Positions 10,169-19,599 are shown, counted from the first letter of the stretch. The stretch: DNA of 64,000 nucleotides from Anaerotignum lactatifermentans (GCF_016902535.1 NZ_JACSNY010000007.1:1-64000); one strand, 5' to 3'. Numbers and translations are program-made. The notes: a model not told the origin generated them from the sequence alone.

Positions 10169-10711
10169 ATGTCAAGAATCGGTAAATTGCCCGTAGCAGT
10201 ACCTGCCGGTGTGGAAGTAAAGATCGGCGAAGACAACCTGCTGACAGTAAAGGGTCCCAAAGGTACTCTGGAGAGAAAATTATCCGCTGACATGCATATC
10301 GCAATGGAAGATGGTCAGATCGTGGTTACAAGACCCAATGACCTGAAGAAAAACAAAGCTTTACACGGCTTGACAAGAACATTGATTTTCAACATGATCG
10401 TTGGTGTTACACAGGGCTATGAAAAGACTCTGGAAATCAACGGTGTTGGTTACAGAGCAGCAAAGTCCGGCAAGAAGCTGACACTGACTCTGGGTTATTC
10501 CCACCCCGTTGAGATGGAAGATCCCGAAGGCATCGAATCCATCGTAGAAGGCACAAACAAGATCATTGTTAAGGGTATTGATAAAGAAAAAGTTGGACAG
10601 TTCGCAGCAGAGATCAGAACAAAACGTCCCCCCGAACCCTATAAAGGCAAAGGTATTAAATACTCTGACGAATATATTAGACGTAAAGTTGGTAAGACCG
10701 GTAAGAAATAA
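10169..10711 (+). CDS. rplF: 50S ribosomal protein L6
   Basis: A 180-residue L6 beginning [19 protein letters not shown], with the two similar L6 domains. The second contains [19 protein letters not shown], and the C-terminal signature is [17 protein letters not shown]. The start follows TTAGGAGGTG at 10153-10162. The factor-binding region of the 50S depends on L6. Confidence 0.97.
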   Translation: MSRIGKLPVAVPAGVEVKIGEDNLLTVKGPKGTLERKLSADMHIAMEDGQIVVTRPNDLKKNKALHGLTRTLIFNMIVGVTQGYEKTLEINGVGYRAAKSGKKLTLTLGYSHPVEMEDPEGIESIVEGTNKIIVKGIDKEKVGQFAAEIRTKRPPEPYKGKGIKYSDEYIRRKVGKTGKK

Positions 10712-10782
10712 TTAAACCAAGAGGTTTAGATTGTTTATATCGGAAAGTGACTGATTTTTGAAGAAACGGAGTGAAAAATACT

Positions 10783-11151
10783 ATGATTAATAAGCCATCT
10801 CGTGCAGCGGCTCGTCAGAAAAGACATTACAGAATCCGCAATCATGTGAAGGGTACCGCAATGAGACCCAGACTGGCTGTGTTCAGATCCAACAAACACA
10901 TGTACGCGCAGATCATTGATGACGTTGCACATCATACACTGGTAGCAGCTTCCACCATGGAATCTGAGATCGCCAGCACATTAGAACATACAGACACTGT
11001 TGCAGCTGCAGCGGCTGTTGGCGAAGCTATCGCGAAAAAAGCAGTGGAAAAAGGTATTACAGAAGTTGTATTTGACCGCGGCGGCTTCATCTATCACGGC
11101 AAAGTAAAAGCTCTGGCAGATGCAGCAAGAGAAGCTGGTCTGAAATTCTAA
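10783..11151 (+). CDS. rplR: 50S ribosomal protein L18
   Basis: A 122-residue L18, with [30 protein letters not shown] and [22 protein letters not shown] 10783 fits L18 length better than the GTG at 10771, which lies within the CGGAGTG ribosome site. The spacing to ATG (about 11 bases) is longer than for its neighbours. L18 delivers 5S rRNA with L5. Confidence 0.96.
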   Translation: MINKPSRAAARQKRHYRIRNHVKGTAMRPRLAVFRSNKHMYAQIIDDVAHHTLVAASTMESEIASTLEHTDTVAAAAAVGEAIAKKAVEKGITEVVFDRGGFIYHGKVKALADAAREAGLKF

Positions 11152-11170
11152 GGCAAGGAGGAAAAGCAAG

Positions 11171-11674
11171 GTGAAAAGAATCGATCCAAGCACTTTAGAT
11201 CTGAAAGATAAAGTAGTAACCATCAACCGTGTTACAAAGGTTGTAAAAGGCGGTCGTACCATGAGATTCTCCGCACTGGTTGTTGTTGGCGACGGCAACG
11301 GTCATGTAGGCTGCGGCGTAGGGAAAGCTGCTGAAATCCCCGATGCAATCCGCAAAGGGAAAGAAGACGCTATGAAAAACATCATCGAAGTAAACAGAAA
11401 TGATGTAGACAGCATCTTCCACGGCGTTACAGGCACATACGGCAGCGCAAGCGTTCTGCTGATGCCTGCTGCAGAAGGTACCGGTATCATCGCTGGCGGC
11501 CCTGCTCGTGCCGTACTGGAATTGGCAGGTATCCGCAACATCAGAACAAAATCCCTGGGTTCCAACAACAAACGTAACGTAGTAAGCGCAACCATCGAAG
11601 GTCTGTCCAGAGCGACAACACCTGAAGCAGTAGCGAAACTGCGTGGCATTACTGTAGAAGAACTCTTGGGTTAA
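11171..11674 (+). CDS. rpsE: 30S ribosomal protein S5
   Basis: A 167-residue S5 with a GTG start after AAGGAGG at 11155-11161. The N-terminal S5 domain has [20 protein letters not shown], where spectinomycin-resistance changes map. The C-terminal domain has [20 protein letters not shown]. It contributes to mRNA unwinding and accuracy. Confidence 0.97.
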   Translation: MKRIDPSTLDLKDKVVTINRVTKVVKGGRTMRFSALVVVGDGNGHVGCGVGKAAEIPDAIRKGKEDAMKNIIEVNRNDVDSIFHGVTGTYGSASVLLMPAAEGTGIIAGGPARAVLELAGIRNIRTKSLGSNNKRNVVSATIEGLSRATTPEAVAKLRGITVEELLG

Positions 11675-11687
11675 GGAGGAATTGACA

Positions 11688-11867
11688 GTGGCTGAAATTA
11701 AAATCACATTGGTGAAATCTACAATCGGAGCAATTCCGAAACATAAAAAAACAGTACAGGCGCTGGGTCTGAGAAAGACAAACAGCAGCGTGATTCAACA
11801 GGACAACGCGGCTATCAGAGGCATGATTCATCAGATTAGCCACCTTGTAAAAGTTGAAGAGATTTAA
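11688..11867 (+). CDS. rpmD: 50S ribosomal protein L30
   Basis: A 59-residue L30 ([30 protein letters not shown]). The GTG at 11688 is used rather than the TTG at 11682, which sits inside the AAGGAGGAATTG ribosome site. Small single-domain 23S-binding protein; standard position between rpsE and rplO. Confidence 0.96.
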   Translation: MAEIKITLVKSTIGAIPKHKKTVQALGLRKTNSSVIQQDNAAIRGMIHQISHLVKVEEI

Positions 11868-11884
11868 TTTTAGGAGGTGCCAAC

Positions 11885-12325
11885 ATGAACTTATGCGAAT
11901 TGAGACCTGCTGAAGGCTCCAGAGAAAAGAACTGGAGAAGAGGCAGAGGTCATGCAACCGGTAACGGTAAAACAGCAGGCAGAGGTCATAAAGGCCAGGG
12001 CCAGCGTTCCGGTTCCGGCGGTAAATGCGGTTTCGAAGGTGGTCAGATGCCTTTGTACAGAAGACTGCCTAAGAGAGGCTTCACTTGCAGAAACAGCAAA
12101 GAAATCGTTGCTATCAACGTTTCCATGCTGAACGTATTTGAAAACGACACAGTCGTAGATATCGATGCTTTAAAGGCCGTTGGTTTGATCAGCAACCCCA
12201 GAGATGGCGTGAAGATCCTTGGCGAAGGCGATCTGGAAAGAAAGCTGACAGTAAAGGTAAACTTCTACAGCAAGAGTGCTCTGGAAAAAATCGAAGCAGC
12301 CGGCGGAAAAGCAGAGGTGATCTAA
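11885..12325 (+). CDS. rplO: 50S ribosomal protein L15
   Basis: A 146-residue L15: [20 protein letters not shown], then [18 protein letters not shown], the flexible glycine/arginine-rich arm, and [19 protein letters not shown] late assembly protein near the peptidyl transferase centre. It ends one base before the secY start codon, so the two are coupled. Confidence 0.97.
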   Translation: MNLCELRPAEGSREKNWRRGRGHATGNGKTAGRGHKGQGQRSGSGGKCGFEGGQMPLYRRLPKRGFTCRNSKEIVAINVSMLNVFENDTVVDIDALKAVGLISNPRDGVKILGEGDLERKLTVKVNFYSKSALEKIEAAGGKAEVI

Positions 12326-12326
12326 T

Positions 12327-13592
12327 TTGTTTAAGATTTTTGTAAATTCTTGGAAAACAAAAGAAATCCGTAACAAAATTCTTTACACATTGATGATCTT
12401 CGCGATCATCCGACTGGGTACACAGATTGCTCTGCCCGGCATCGACGCAGCCAGCGTAGTTGCGGCAAGAGAAACAGCCGGTATCGGCACACTTTACAGC
12501 GTCATCGCAGGCGGCGCAAATTCTAACTGGTCTATTTTCGCAATGGGGATCGGGCCTTATATCAACGCTTCCATCATTATGCAGCTGTTGACCATTGCGA
12601 TTCCGAAATTTGAGCAGCTGTCCAAGGAAGGCCCCGAGGGCAGAAAAAAATTGCAGTCTTACAGCAGATATTTGACCGTAATACTTGCGCTGATCCAGGG
12701 TATTGGGTTAACATATACCTATCAGGGGATGTATGTTGCGGATAATATGCTGTACTATATTACCTCCGTATTCTGTTTGGTATGCGGTTCCACATTTGTA
12801 ATGTGGTTGGCGGAACAGATCTCTGCGAAGGGGATCGGGAATGGTTCCTCCATGGTAATCTTTATTAACATCGTATCCAACCTGCCTTCCGGCGTTGCCA
12901 GCCTTTACTACATTATCTCCGGTTCCGGAGCAGTAGGCGCGGCAAAGGTTGCGGCGATCCTGATTATTCTGCTGATTGTTCTGGCGTTCATCGTATGCGT
13001 TAACCGCGGTGAGAGAAGACTGCCTGTGCAGTACTCCTCCAAGATGGTCGGCAGAAAACAGGCCAGCGGCAGAAACACTTCCATGCCCATCAAAGTAAAT
13101 ACTTCCGGCGTTATTTCCATCATTTTCGCCATCTCTCTGCTACAGTTCCCTCAGCAGATCGGGAACTTTATCCAGAACAAGGGAGAAGTATTTACCAAGG
13201 TAATTGAAGTGCTGAATATGACACACCCCATCGGTGCGTGTCTGTATATCATCCTGATTATTTTCTTCACCTATTTCTACACATCCATCGTAATCAACCC
13301 CAATGAGATCGCGATGAATATGAAGAAAAACGGTGGATTTATTCCAGGCATCAGACCTGGTCAGCCCACCAGTGCCTATATCACAAGAGTGGTAGGCAGA
13401 ATCACACTGGTAGGCGCCATCTGCTACGCGATCCTGGCTATGGTGCCGGTCGTACTGCAGTGGATCTTTAAGATCAATGTTGGCTTCGGCGGCACAACAC
13501 TGATCATCGTTGTAGGTGTTACACTGGACATCGTAAAAGCGCTGGAAAGCCAGCTCTTGATGCGTCACTACAAAGGATTTTTGAGCGAATAA
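12327..13592 (+). CDS. secY: Preprotein translocase subunit SecY
   Basis: A 421-residue SecY with ten predicted membrane segments. It starts with TTG at 12327, eight bases after AGAGGTGA inside rplO. The plug and lateral gate regions are recognisable (GIGPYINASIIMQLL in TM2, SAKGIGNGSSMVIF in TM5), and the cytoplasmic loop FTYFYTSIVINPNEIAMNMK with GFIPGIRPGQPT is the SecA/ribosome contact. It forms the channel with SecE and SecG in the plasma membrane. Confidence 0.97.
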   Translation: MFKIFVNSWKTKEIRNKILYTLMIFAIIRLGTQIALPGIDAASVVAARETAGIGTLYSVIAGGANSNWSIFAMGIGPYINASIIMQLLTIAIPKFEQLSKEGPEGRKKLQSYSRYLTVILALIQGIGLTYTYQGMYVADNMLYYITSVFCLVCGSTFVMWLAEQISAKGIGNGSSMVIFINIVSNLPSGVASLYYIISGSGAVGAAKVAAILIILLIVLAFIVCVNRGERRLPVQYSSKMVGRKQASGRNTSMPIKVNTSGVISIIFAISLLQFPQQIGNFIQNKGEVFTKVIEVLNMTHPIGACLYIILIIFFTYFYTSIVINPNEIAMNMKKNGGFIPGIRPGQPTSAYITRVVGRITLVGAICYAILAMVPVVLQWIFKINVGFGGTTLIIVVGVTLDIVKALESQLLMRHYKGFLSE

Positions 13593-13685
13593 AAGCAACC
13601 GCATGGGGGAATGCAGCGCGCATTTCCCGCCGGTTGTTTCGGGGAGAACACAAAGAGAAGGCCTAATCAGAAAAGAGGTAATCGT

Positions 13686-14315
13686 ATGAAATTAGTACTC
13701 ATTGGTGCGCCCGCGGCCGGCAAAGGCACACAGGCGGCAAGACTGGTTAAACATTACGGTATCGCTCATATCTCTACAGGCGATATGCTCAGAGAAGAAG
13801 TGGCAAAGGGTACAGAACTGGGAAACCAGGCAAAAAGCATTATGGCAGCCGGCGGACTGGTATCCGACGAGCTGATTATTGCCATCGTACAGGAAAGAAT
13901 CAAAAAGGACGACTGCAAAAATGGTTTTATCCTGGACGGTTTTCCCCGCACAGTTGTGCAGGCTGAAAAACTGGAAGAAATGGTAACACTGGACAAAGTA
14001 GTTTATATCAACGCTCCGGACGATGTGATGCTGGAAAGACTGACCGCAAGAGAGACCTGTCCCAAATGCGGCGCCACATACAACAAACTGTTCCTGCCCG
14101 CTAAGGTCGCAGGCATTTGTGATGTATGCGGGGAACAGCTGACACAGCGTAAGGATGACACCGTAGAAGCAGGGAAGAAGCGTATCGCTACCTTCCATGA
14201 GCAGAGCGAGCCTCTGGTAGATTTCTACGGCAAGAAAGGCATTCTGATCGAAGTGGACGGCACACAGGGAATCGATGCGTTGACAGAAGCGATTATCAAA
14301 GGTCTGGACGCCTGA
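13686..14315 (+). CDS. adk: Adenylate kinase
   Basis: A 209-residue long-form adenylate kinase converting ATP + AMP to 2 ADP. The P-loop reads GAPAAGKGTQA (residues 7-17), with Ala where most family members have Gly; the essential GKGT is intact. DGFPRTVVQAEKL is the AMP/ATP site. The lid carries a CPKC...CDVC four-cysteine zinc site (about residues 127-150). ATG 13686 is chosen over the extended frame from 13611. The gene following adk is not map, which is unusual for Clostridia. Confidence 0.96.
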   Translation: MKLVLIGAPAAGKGTQAARLVKHYGIAHISTGDMLREEVAKGTELGNQAKSIMAAGGLVSDELIIAIVQERIKKDDCKNGFILDGFPRTVVQAEKLEEMVTLDKVVYINAPDDVMLERLTARETCPKCGATYNKLFLPAKVAGICDVCGEQLTQRKDDTVEAGKKRIATFHEQSEPLVDFYGKKGILIEVDGTQGIDALTEAIIKGLDA

Positions 14316-14470
14316 AAAGGCGCCCTAAGACCACAGGTGAAAAACATGGGGAGCGGCATTGTGCGGCTTCGGCGGCGGGGAAGGCCTGCCGCGGCAAAAC
14401 CGTTCTGATGACCGGAGGAGGAACCTGAGATCCTTACGTTATCCGGTTCGAGATCAGCGAGGTGAGGACC

Positions 14471-14746
14471 ATGGAATATCAGATCGGGCAAGTGGTGTAT
14501 TCCAAAAGCGGTCATGACAAAGGCGGCATGATGATGATCCTTTCTTTGGAGGGACCCTATGCGTATCTGGCAGACGGCAGACGCCGGAAGCTGGAGCGGC
14601 CCAAGAAAAAGAAGCTCATCCATATCCAGCCGACAGGGTATGTGGACGCAGAGTTGGCCGGCAAGCTGTGCCGGAACGAATACGTTCTGGACGCGGACAT
14701 TGCAAAGGCTTTGAAAAGCTATCAAGAAAAATTGGCGGAGAAATAA
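14471..14746 (+). CDS. KOW-domain RNA-binding protein (L14e-like)
   Basis: A 91-residue protein with an N-terminal KOW motif, YQIGQVVYSKSGHDKGGMMM, then a basic patch RRRKLERPKKKKLIHI. Proteins of this kind (archaeal/eukaryotic L14e-like fold) lie before infA in many Clostridia, and bind RNA by inference. The ATG at 14471 follows GAGGTGAGG; a GTG at 14462 falls inside that site. Function in bacteria is not established. Confidence 0.85.
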   Translation: MEYQIGQVVYSKSGHDKGGMMMILSLEGPYAYLADGRRRKLERPKKKKLIHIQPTGYVDAELAGKLCRNEYVLDADIAKALKSYQEKLAEK

Positions 14747-14765
14747 TTGAAGGAGGTTCTCGGAT

Positions 14766-14984
14766 TTGTCTAAAGACGACGTAATTGAAGTAGAAGGAAC
14801 CGTGCTGGAAAAATTACCGAACGCCATGTTTCAGGTGGAACTGGAAAACGGCCATCAGATTTTGGCGCATATCTCCGGGAAGCTGCGTATGAACTTCATC
14901 CGCATTTTGCCCGGTGACAAAGTGTTGGTAGAAATGTCTCCTTATGATCTGACCAAAGGCAGAATCATCTGGAGAGCAAAATAA
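14766..14984 (+). CDS. infA: Translation initiation factor IF-1
   Basis: A 72-residue S1-like OB-fold protein, normal length: [39 protein letters not shown] and [11 protein letters not shown]. The TTG start at 14766 follows AAGGAGG at 14751-14757. IF-1 binds the 30S A site during initiation. Confidence 0.97.
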   Translation: MSKDDVIEVEGTVLEKLPNAMFQVELENGHQILAHISGKLRMNFIRILPGDKVLVEMSPYDLTKGRIIWRAK

Positions 14985-15000
14985 GGAAGGAGCGATCACA

Positions 15001-15114
15001 ATGAAGGTAAGACCATCCGTAAAACCGATGTGTGAAAAATGCAGAATTATCAAAAGAAAAGGTCGGGTTATGGTCATTTGTGAAAATCCCAAGCATAAAC
15101 AGAAACAAGGCTGA
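15001..15114 (+). CDS. rpmJ: 50S ribosomal protein L36
   Basis: A 37-residue zinc-type L36, [17 protein letters not shown]. The zinc ligands Cys11, Cys14, Cys27 and His32 are all present. The ATG at 15001 follows GGAAGGAG. It is at its conserved place between infA and rpsM. Confidence 0.96.
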   Translation: MKVRPSVKPMCEKCRIIKRKGRVMVICENPKHKQKQG

Positions 15115-15347
15115 TGATTTCGTTATGGCTCTGCAGGGGTAAACGTCCCTGGGAACCGTTGGTAAATCCGTCAAGGTACCGCGAAGGAGCATACAGTTAA
15201 TAGCGGAAGCAGCGTGCAGGCTGACGGTCTGTTCTTTCCGTTTGTAATGCCCGACGGGTACGATCCATTTATGCGAATAACGAAGTAACATTCGATAGAT
15301 ATTTTTCGACAAATAAAGTGAATTATCATAGGAGGTGCAAGAGATAC
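15115..15347 (+). promoter_or_regulatory. Long rpmJ-rpsM spacer, possible alpha-operon leader
   Basis: A 233-base spacer inside an otherwise compact array, with several short inverted repeats (for example AGGGG...CCCT near 15135-15151 and TGCGAATAACGAAG). No clear terminator or consensus promoter was found. The alpha operon (rpsM-rplQ) is commonly autoregulated by S4 through a leader; that role here is inference. Confidence 0.35.
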
Positions 15348-15716
15348 ATGGCACGTATTGCTGGTGTAGACTTACCGAGAGAAAAACGCGTTGAAATTGG
15401 TTTGACATACGTTTATGGCATTGGCCATTCCAGTGCTGTTCGTATTTTGAATGAAGCAGGTGTTGACCTGGATACCAGAGTAAGAGATCTGACAGACGAA
15501 GAAGTATCCAGAATTCGTGAAGTCATCGACAGAACACAGACTGTAGAAGGTGACCTGAGAAGAGAAGTTGCTCTGAACATCAAACGTCTGATTGAAATTG
15601 GCTGCTACAGAGGCATCCGCCACAGAAAAGGCCTGCCCGTAAGAGGTCAGAAAACAAAAACAAACGCAAGAACAAGAAAAGGTCCTAGAAAGACTGTTGC
15701 GAATAAGAAGAAATAA
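15348..15716 (+). CDS. rpsM: 30S ribosomal protein S13
   Basis: A 122-residue S13, [20 protein letters not shown], with [12 protein letters not shown] (helix-hairpin-helix-like), [20 protein letters not shown] and a basic C-terminal tail. It contacts 23S helix 38 as bridge B1a and the P-site tRNA. ATG 15348 follows AGGAGGTG. Confidence 0.97.
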   Translation: MARIAGVDLPREKRVEIGLTYVYGIGHSSAVRILNEAGVDLDTRVRDLTDEEVSRIREVIDRTQTVEGDLRREVALNIKRLIEIGCYRGIRHRKGLPVRGQKTKTNARTRKGPRKTVANKKK

Positions 15717-15744
15717 TAAGATTTCATGAAGGAGGTTTGAAGAA

Positions 15745-16146
15745 ATGGCAAAGAAAACTGTGAAAAAGGCAACAACTCGCAGACGCCGTGACAAAAGAAA
15801 AGTAGAACGTGGTCAGGCTCATATCCAGTCTACTTTTAACAATACAATCGTTACAATCACTGATGCTGTTGGCAACGCTCTTTCCTGGGCAAGCGCAGGT
15901 CAGCTTGGTTTCAGAGGTTCCAGAAAATCTACTCCTTATGCTGCACAGATGGCTGCTGATACAGCTGCAAAGGCTGCTTCCGACTACGGTCTGAAGACTG
16001 TGGAAGTATTCGTAAAAGGCCCCGGCAGCGGACGTGAAGCCGCAATCCGTGCTCTGCAGGCAGCAGGTCTGGATGTAACACTGATCAGAGACGTTACACC
16101 CGTTCCTCACAACGGTTGCAGACCACCCAAACGCAGAAGAGTATAA
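15745..16146 (+). CDS. rpsK: 30S ribosomal protein S11
   Basis: A 133-residue S11: [52 protein letters not shown] and the ending [18 protein letters not shown], all family signatures. It lies on the 30S platform. AAGGAGG at 15729-15735. Confidence 0.97.
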   Translation: MAKKTVKKATTRRRRDKRKVERGQAHIQSTFNNTIVTITDAVGNALSWASAGQLGFRGSRKSTPYAAQMAADTAAKAASDYGLKTVEVFVKGPGSGREAAIRALQAAGLDVTLIRDVTPVPHNGCRPPKRRRV

Positions 16147-16167
16147 TTTTCAGGAGGTGTAAAGTAA

Positions 16168-16770
16168 ATGGCTAGAGATAGAGTACCGGTACTGAAAAGA
16201 TGCAGATCTTTGAACCTGGATCCCATCTACCTTGGTATTGATAAAAAATCCAAAAAACAGAACTTGAAAGCAAACAGAAAAATGAGTGAGTATGGTCTGC
16301 AGATGAGAGAAAAGCAGAAAGCTAAATTCATCTACGGCGTACTGGAAAAACAGTTCAGAGGATACTATGCACAGGCTGAAAAGATCGCGAAAAAAGAAGG
16401 TATCCCTGGCGAAAACCTGCTGATGCTGCTGGAAATGAGACTGGACAACGTAATGTTCCGTCTGGGCTACGGCAGAACAAGAAAAGAAGCTAGACAGATC
16501 GTTCGTCACAAACACGTTACCGTAAACGGTAAGGCAGTGGATATCCCTTCCTACCAGGTAAAGGTTGGCGATGTGATCGAAGTAAAAGAAAAATACAAAT
16601 CCATTCAGAGATACAAAGATGTTCTGGCTGTAACAGACGGCAGACTGGTTCCTGAATGGCTGAGCGCAAACCACGATGCACTGAGCGGCACCGTGCTTGC
16701 AAAACCCACAAGAGCACAGATCGATGTTCCTGTTGAAGAAACATTTATCGTCGAACTGTACTCCAAATAA
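16168..16770 (+). CDS. rpsD: 30S ribosomal protein S4
   Basis: A 200-residue S4. The N-terminal domain lacks the zinc-cysteine cluster seen in some S4 proteins. The S4 RNA-binding domain (about residues 90-155) has MRLDNVMFRLGYGRTRKEAR, QIVRHKHVTVNGKAVDIPSY and VKVGDVIEVKEK. It is a primary 16S binder and likely regulator of the alpha operon. Confidence 0.97.
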   Translation: MARDRVPVLKRCRSLNLDPIYLGIDKKSKKQNLKANRKMSEYGLQMREKQKAKFIYGVLEKQFRGYYAQAEKIAKKEGIPGENLLMLLEMRLDNVMFRLGYGRTRKEARQIVRHKHVTVNGKAVDIPSYQVKVGDVIEVKEKYKSIQRYKDVLAVTDGRLVPEWLSANHDALSGTVLAKPTRAQIDVPVEETFIVELYSK

Positions 16771-16804
16771 TAGATTTCGATTGTGCAGTGAAGTCAAAGA
16801 TACA

Positions 16805-16826
16805 GCCGCAAGGCTTTCCTTGCGGC
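16805..16826 (+). promoter_or_regulatory. Perfect hairpin between rpsD and rpoA
   Basis: GCCGCAAGG and CCTTGCGGC form a 9-bp stem with a CTTT loop. No T-run follows, so it is probably an RNA processing or stability element, not a terminator. Confidence 0.6.
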
Positions 16827-16857
16827 CATCTAATATATTAAAGGGAGGTTTGAATGA

Positions 16858-17817
16858 GTGTTTGAATTTGAGAAACCTCGCATTGAAATTGCTGAGATGT
16901 CACCGGACGGAACATATGGTAAGTTTGTGGTAGAGCCTCTGGAAAGAGGATATGGCACAACTCTGGGCAATTCCCTGAGACGGATCCTGCTTTCTTCCCT
17001 TCCCGGTGCGGCAGTAAGCAACGTTAAGATCGACGGCGTGCTTCATGAATTCAGCGTGATTCCCGGCGTTAAGGAAGACGTGACAGAGATCATCCTGAAC
17101 CTGAAGGGACTGGCAATCAAAAATACCAGCGAAGGCAACGAGCCCAAAATTGCGTATATCGACATGGAAGGCGAAGGCGAAGTCAAAGGCTCCGATATCA
17201 AGGCGGACAGCGATATTGAAATCCTGAACCCCGACCACCATATCGCGACTCTTTCCGGCGGCGCAGGCAGTAAGCTCTACATGGAGATTACCATTAACAA
17301 AGGCCGCGGCTATATTGGCGCCGACAAAAACAAAAAAGACGATCAGCCAATCGGTATGCTTCCGGTAGACAGTATCTTTACACCTGTGACCAGAGTAAAC
17401 TTCCTGGTAGAAAACACACGTGTAGGCCAGATCACAGACTACGACAAGCTGTCTCTGGAGGTATGGACAAACGGGACCATCGCTCCCGATGACGCAGTCA
17501 GCTACGGCGCGAAGATCCTGAACGAGCACCTGAACCTGTTCATCGACCTGTCTGATAACGCGAAGGACGCTTCCATTATGGTAGAAAAAGAAGAAGGCAA
17601 GAAAGAGAAAGTTCTGGAAATGAGCATTGAGGAACTGGATCTGTCTGTACGTTCTTACAACTGCCTGAAACGTGCCGGCATCAACACTGTTGAGGATCTG
17701 GCGAACAAGACAGAGGAAGAAATGATGAAGGTAAGAAACCTGGGACGCAAGTCTCTGGAAGAAGTGCTGAACAAAATGGCAGAACTGGGTCTGTCCCTTC
17801 GTCCCAGCGACGAATAA
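16858..17817 (+). CDS. rpoA: DNA-directed RNA polymerase alpha subunit
   Basis: A 319-residue alpha subunit with a GTG start after AAAGGGAGG. The N-terminal dimerisation domain has [20 protein letters not shown]. After a linker with [12 protein letters not shown], the C-terminal domain (from about residue 250) has [20 protein letters not shown] and [15 protein letters not shown], which binds UP elements and regulators. Confidence 0.97.
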   Translation: MFEFEKPRIEIAEMSPDGTYGKFVVEPLERGYGTTLGNSLRRILLSSLPGAAVSNVKIDGVLHEFSVIPGVKEDVTEIILNLKGLAIKNTSEGNEPKIAYIDMEGEGEVKGSDIKADSDIEILNPDHHIATLSGGAGSKLYMEITINKGRGYIGADKNKKDDQPIGMLPVDSIFTPVTRVNFLVENTRVGQITDYDKLSLEVWTNGTIAPDDAVSYGAKILNEHLNLFIDLSDNAKDASIMVEKEEGKKEKVLEMSIEELDLSVRSYNCLKRAGINTVEDLANKTEEEMMKVRNLGRKSLEEVLNKMAELGLSLRPSDE

Positions 17818-17922
17818 TTCTGCCCGTTAACCATTATTTACTGTGGAATTACGGCACACATAAGCCCGAAGAGCAGTGGCGCCGGGGTAAGTTCCGCAGG
17901 TATCAACAAGGAGGATTTAACC

Positions 17923-18465
17923 ATGCATGCATCCGGTTATAGAAAACTTGGCAAAACAACACCTCAGAGAAAAGCTCTGCTGAGAAACCAGGTTACAAAT
18001 CTGCTGTACCACGGCAAGATCAAAACAACAGAAACAAGAGCGAAAGAAGTTAGAAGAATCGCTGAAAAGCTCATCACTCTGGCTGTAAAGGAAAAAGACA
18101 ACTTCGAAGAAGTTGAAGTAACAGCAAAGGTTGCAAAGAAAGACGGCAACGGCAAGAGAGTGAAAGAAGTTGTAAACGGCAAGAAAGTAACTGTTTATGA
18201 CGAAGTAAAGAAAACAGTTAAGAAGGATAAACCTTCCAGACTGGCTGCAAGACGTCAGATGCTGGCTTACCTGTACCCTGTAACAGAGGTACCCGCAGAC
18301 GGTAAGAAAGCAAGAAAGAACAGCAAAAAAGTTGACATGGCAGCAAAAATGTTCGACGAAATCGCTCCTAAGTATGTAGGCCGTACAGGCGGTTACACAA
18401 GAATCGTGAAACTGGGCGCTAGAAAAGGCGACGGCGCGATGGAAGTTATCATCGAACTGGTTTAA
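17923..18465 (+). CDS. rplQ: 50S ribosomal protein L17, extended form
   Basis: A 180-residue L17, compared with about 115-125 in Bacillus. The N terminus is standard ([40 protein letters not shown]). A lysine-rich insertion of about 50 residues follows (roughly 58-110, containing [20 protein letters not shown]), before [20 protein letters not shown] and a normal end. Comparable insertions occur in related Clostridia by my recollection. It ends the array. Confidence 0.95.
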   Translation: MHASGYRKLGKTTPQRKALLRNQVTNLLYHGKIKTTETRAKEVRRIAEKLITLAVKEKDNFEEVEVTAKVAKKDGNGKRVKEVVNGKKVTVYDEVKKTVKKDKPSRLAARRQMLAYLYPVTEVPADGKKARKNSKKVDMAAKMFDEIAPKYVGRTGGYTRIVKLGARKGDGAMEVIIELV

Positions 18466-18505
18466 GATCGATGACAGCCTGATGACAGGCAAGCATAGAA
18501 ATAAG

Positions 18506-18546
18506 AAGCACAGAACCTTGTCTTTGAGGCTCTGTGCTTTTTTATT
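18506..18546 (+). terminator. Terminator of the ribosomal array
   Basis: AAGCACAGA pairs with TCTGTGCTT across a loop and is followed by TTTTTTATTTTT. Confidence 0.9.
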
Positions 18547-18677
18547 TTTGCAGCGAGGAATGTAGCCCAAAATGAAAAGAAATCCGTGCGGAACAGCAGG
18601 CCTCCGCCCATATTGTTATGTTGGAAGCCGGAAACGCAGAGTTCCCTTAGGAAAAAGATATGGCAGAAGAGGAATCT

Positions 18678-18712
18678 AAAAGAACCCGTCCTATTTGAGG
18701 ACGGGTTCTTTT
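18678..18712. terminator. Bidirectional terminator
   Basis: A 14-bp perfect stem, AAAAGAACCCGTCC / GGACGGGTTCTTTT, with a 7-base loop. Flanking A and T runs make it work on both strands. It lies between the ribosomal array and the convergent small peptide gene. Confidence 0.85.
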
Positions 18713-18754
18713 ACATTAGGAGATCAAAATGAATTTTTTGATGTTACTGGCTGT

Positions 18755-18916
18755 TTATGCTTCCGCGCCGGCAGAAGTAGTATCGGCTTCCGCTACTAGT
18801 TCCATGGCTGCGGGAGAAGTCTCCTCTGCAACAGGTGTGTAGGTCATGGAAATACCGATCATAAAAGAAAGAGAAAATACAATAGCGCTCATCAGAACCG
18901 TTTTTTTCATTGTCAT
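18755..18916 (-). CDS. Small exported or membrane-anchored peptide, unrecognised
   Basis: A 53-residue protein, MTMKKTVLMSAIVFSLSFMI and so on. A short basic start and a hydrophobic segment (residues 6-22) form a signal peptide or anchor. The remainder is small and acidic (PVAEETSPAAMELVAEADTT). The start is set by GAAAGGAGG just upstream on the minus strand. It is flanked by terminators on the left and lies divergent to the metal-pump operon, so it is a single-gene unit. I do not recognise a family. Possible roles (secreted peptide, small membrane regulator) are guesses. Confidence 0.6.
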   Translation of the reverse strand: MTMKKTVLMSAIVFSLSFMIGISMTYTPVAEETSPAAMELVAEADTTSAGAEA

Positions 18917-18956
18917 AGGAAACCCTCCTTTCAGGGCATCTTCATAAGAAAACAAA

Positions 18957-19217
18957 TATATTGATTGGATTTTTTTCTTATGAAGACAGCCATTGCAGCT
19001 CCTCTCAAGGAATAAGAAAATCGTTGTTTTCTTAAAGGGAGGCTGCTTTGCAGAATACTTTTTTATCTGATACCATCATACCACAAAGGGGACAAGCATA
19101 GGTTACAGCGGTGTAAATTTATGGTTACAGCCGCATTTCTTTTTTATTACAGGAATATCTCGAAAAAGAGAAGAATTTCTTAAGACACACAGTTCGAGAC
19201 GGAGATAGGAAAGATTC
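18957..19217. other. Divergent intergenic region
   Basis: About 260 bases between the small peptide and the CsoR promoter. It is AT-rich, with TTCTTATGAAGA-like and AAGGAATAAGAAAA tracts. No gene or confident site seen. Confidence 0.4.
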
Positions 19218-19246
19218 TTGACAGGGGGCCTTTTTTTCCATAAGAT
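19218..19246 (+). promoter_or_regulatory. csoR promoter
   Basis: TTGACA (19218-19223), a 17-base spacer and TAAGAT (19241-19246), upstream of an operator-like palindrome. Confidence 0.85.
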
Positions 19247-19258
19247 ACAGTTATACAG

Positions 19259-19274
19259 ATACCCCTAGAGGTAT
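19259..19274 (+). promoter_or_regulatory. CsoR-type operator 1
   Basis: ATACCCCTAGAGGTAT, a palindrome of the TACCC/GGGTA type known for CsoR-family repressors, just downstream of the -10 element and before the csoR ribosome site. Confidence 0.75.
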
Positions 19275-19289
19275 AAGGAGGTTTTAATC

Positions 19290-19565
19290 ATGAGACAATG
19301 TATGGACGCGGATAATTTACACCGCAGACTGAAAAAAATTATCGGACAGGTACAGGCCATAGACCGCATGATCGACGAGGATGTTCCCTGCGAAGATGTG
19401 CTGGCCCAGATCAACGCGGCCAAATCCGCCCTCCATCGGGCAGGGCAGGTGGTGCTGGAAGGCCATATCAAGCACTGTGTACGGGACGGCATTGAGCATG
19501 GCGACGCGGAGCAGACCATTGCCAGCTTTACCAAAGCGGTGGAGCGCTTTGCCAATATGAAATGA
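19290..19565 (+). CDS. csoR: CsoR/RcnR-family metal-sensing repressor
   Basis: A 91-residue all-helical repressor of the CsoR family (DUF156). The thiolate/imidazole ligands are Cys34, His59 and Cys63, with spacing 25 and 4 matching the Cys-His-Cys set of copper sensor CsoR. LHRRLKKIIGQVQAIDRMID is the DNA-binding helix region. It should bind DNA when metal-free and release on Cu(I). Operators lie before it and before the downstream pump gene, giving autoregulation. The assignment to copper rests on the ligand pattern; persulfide-sensing CstR relatives lack the His. Confidence 0.88.
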   Translation: MRQCMDADNLHRRLKKIIGQVQAIDRMIDEDVPCEDVLAQINAAKSALHRAGQVVLEGHIKHCVRDGIEHGDAEQTIASFTKAVERFANMK

Positions 19566-19570
19566 ATCCA

Positions 19571-19599
19571 TTGACAACCCATACCCCTATATGTATAAT
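19571..19599 (+). promoter_or_regulatory. Internal promoter of the P-type ATPase gene
   Basis: A perfect consensus: TTGACA (19571-19576), 17 bases, TATAAT (19594-19599), in the csoR-ATPase gap. Confidence 0.9.
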
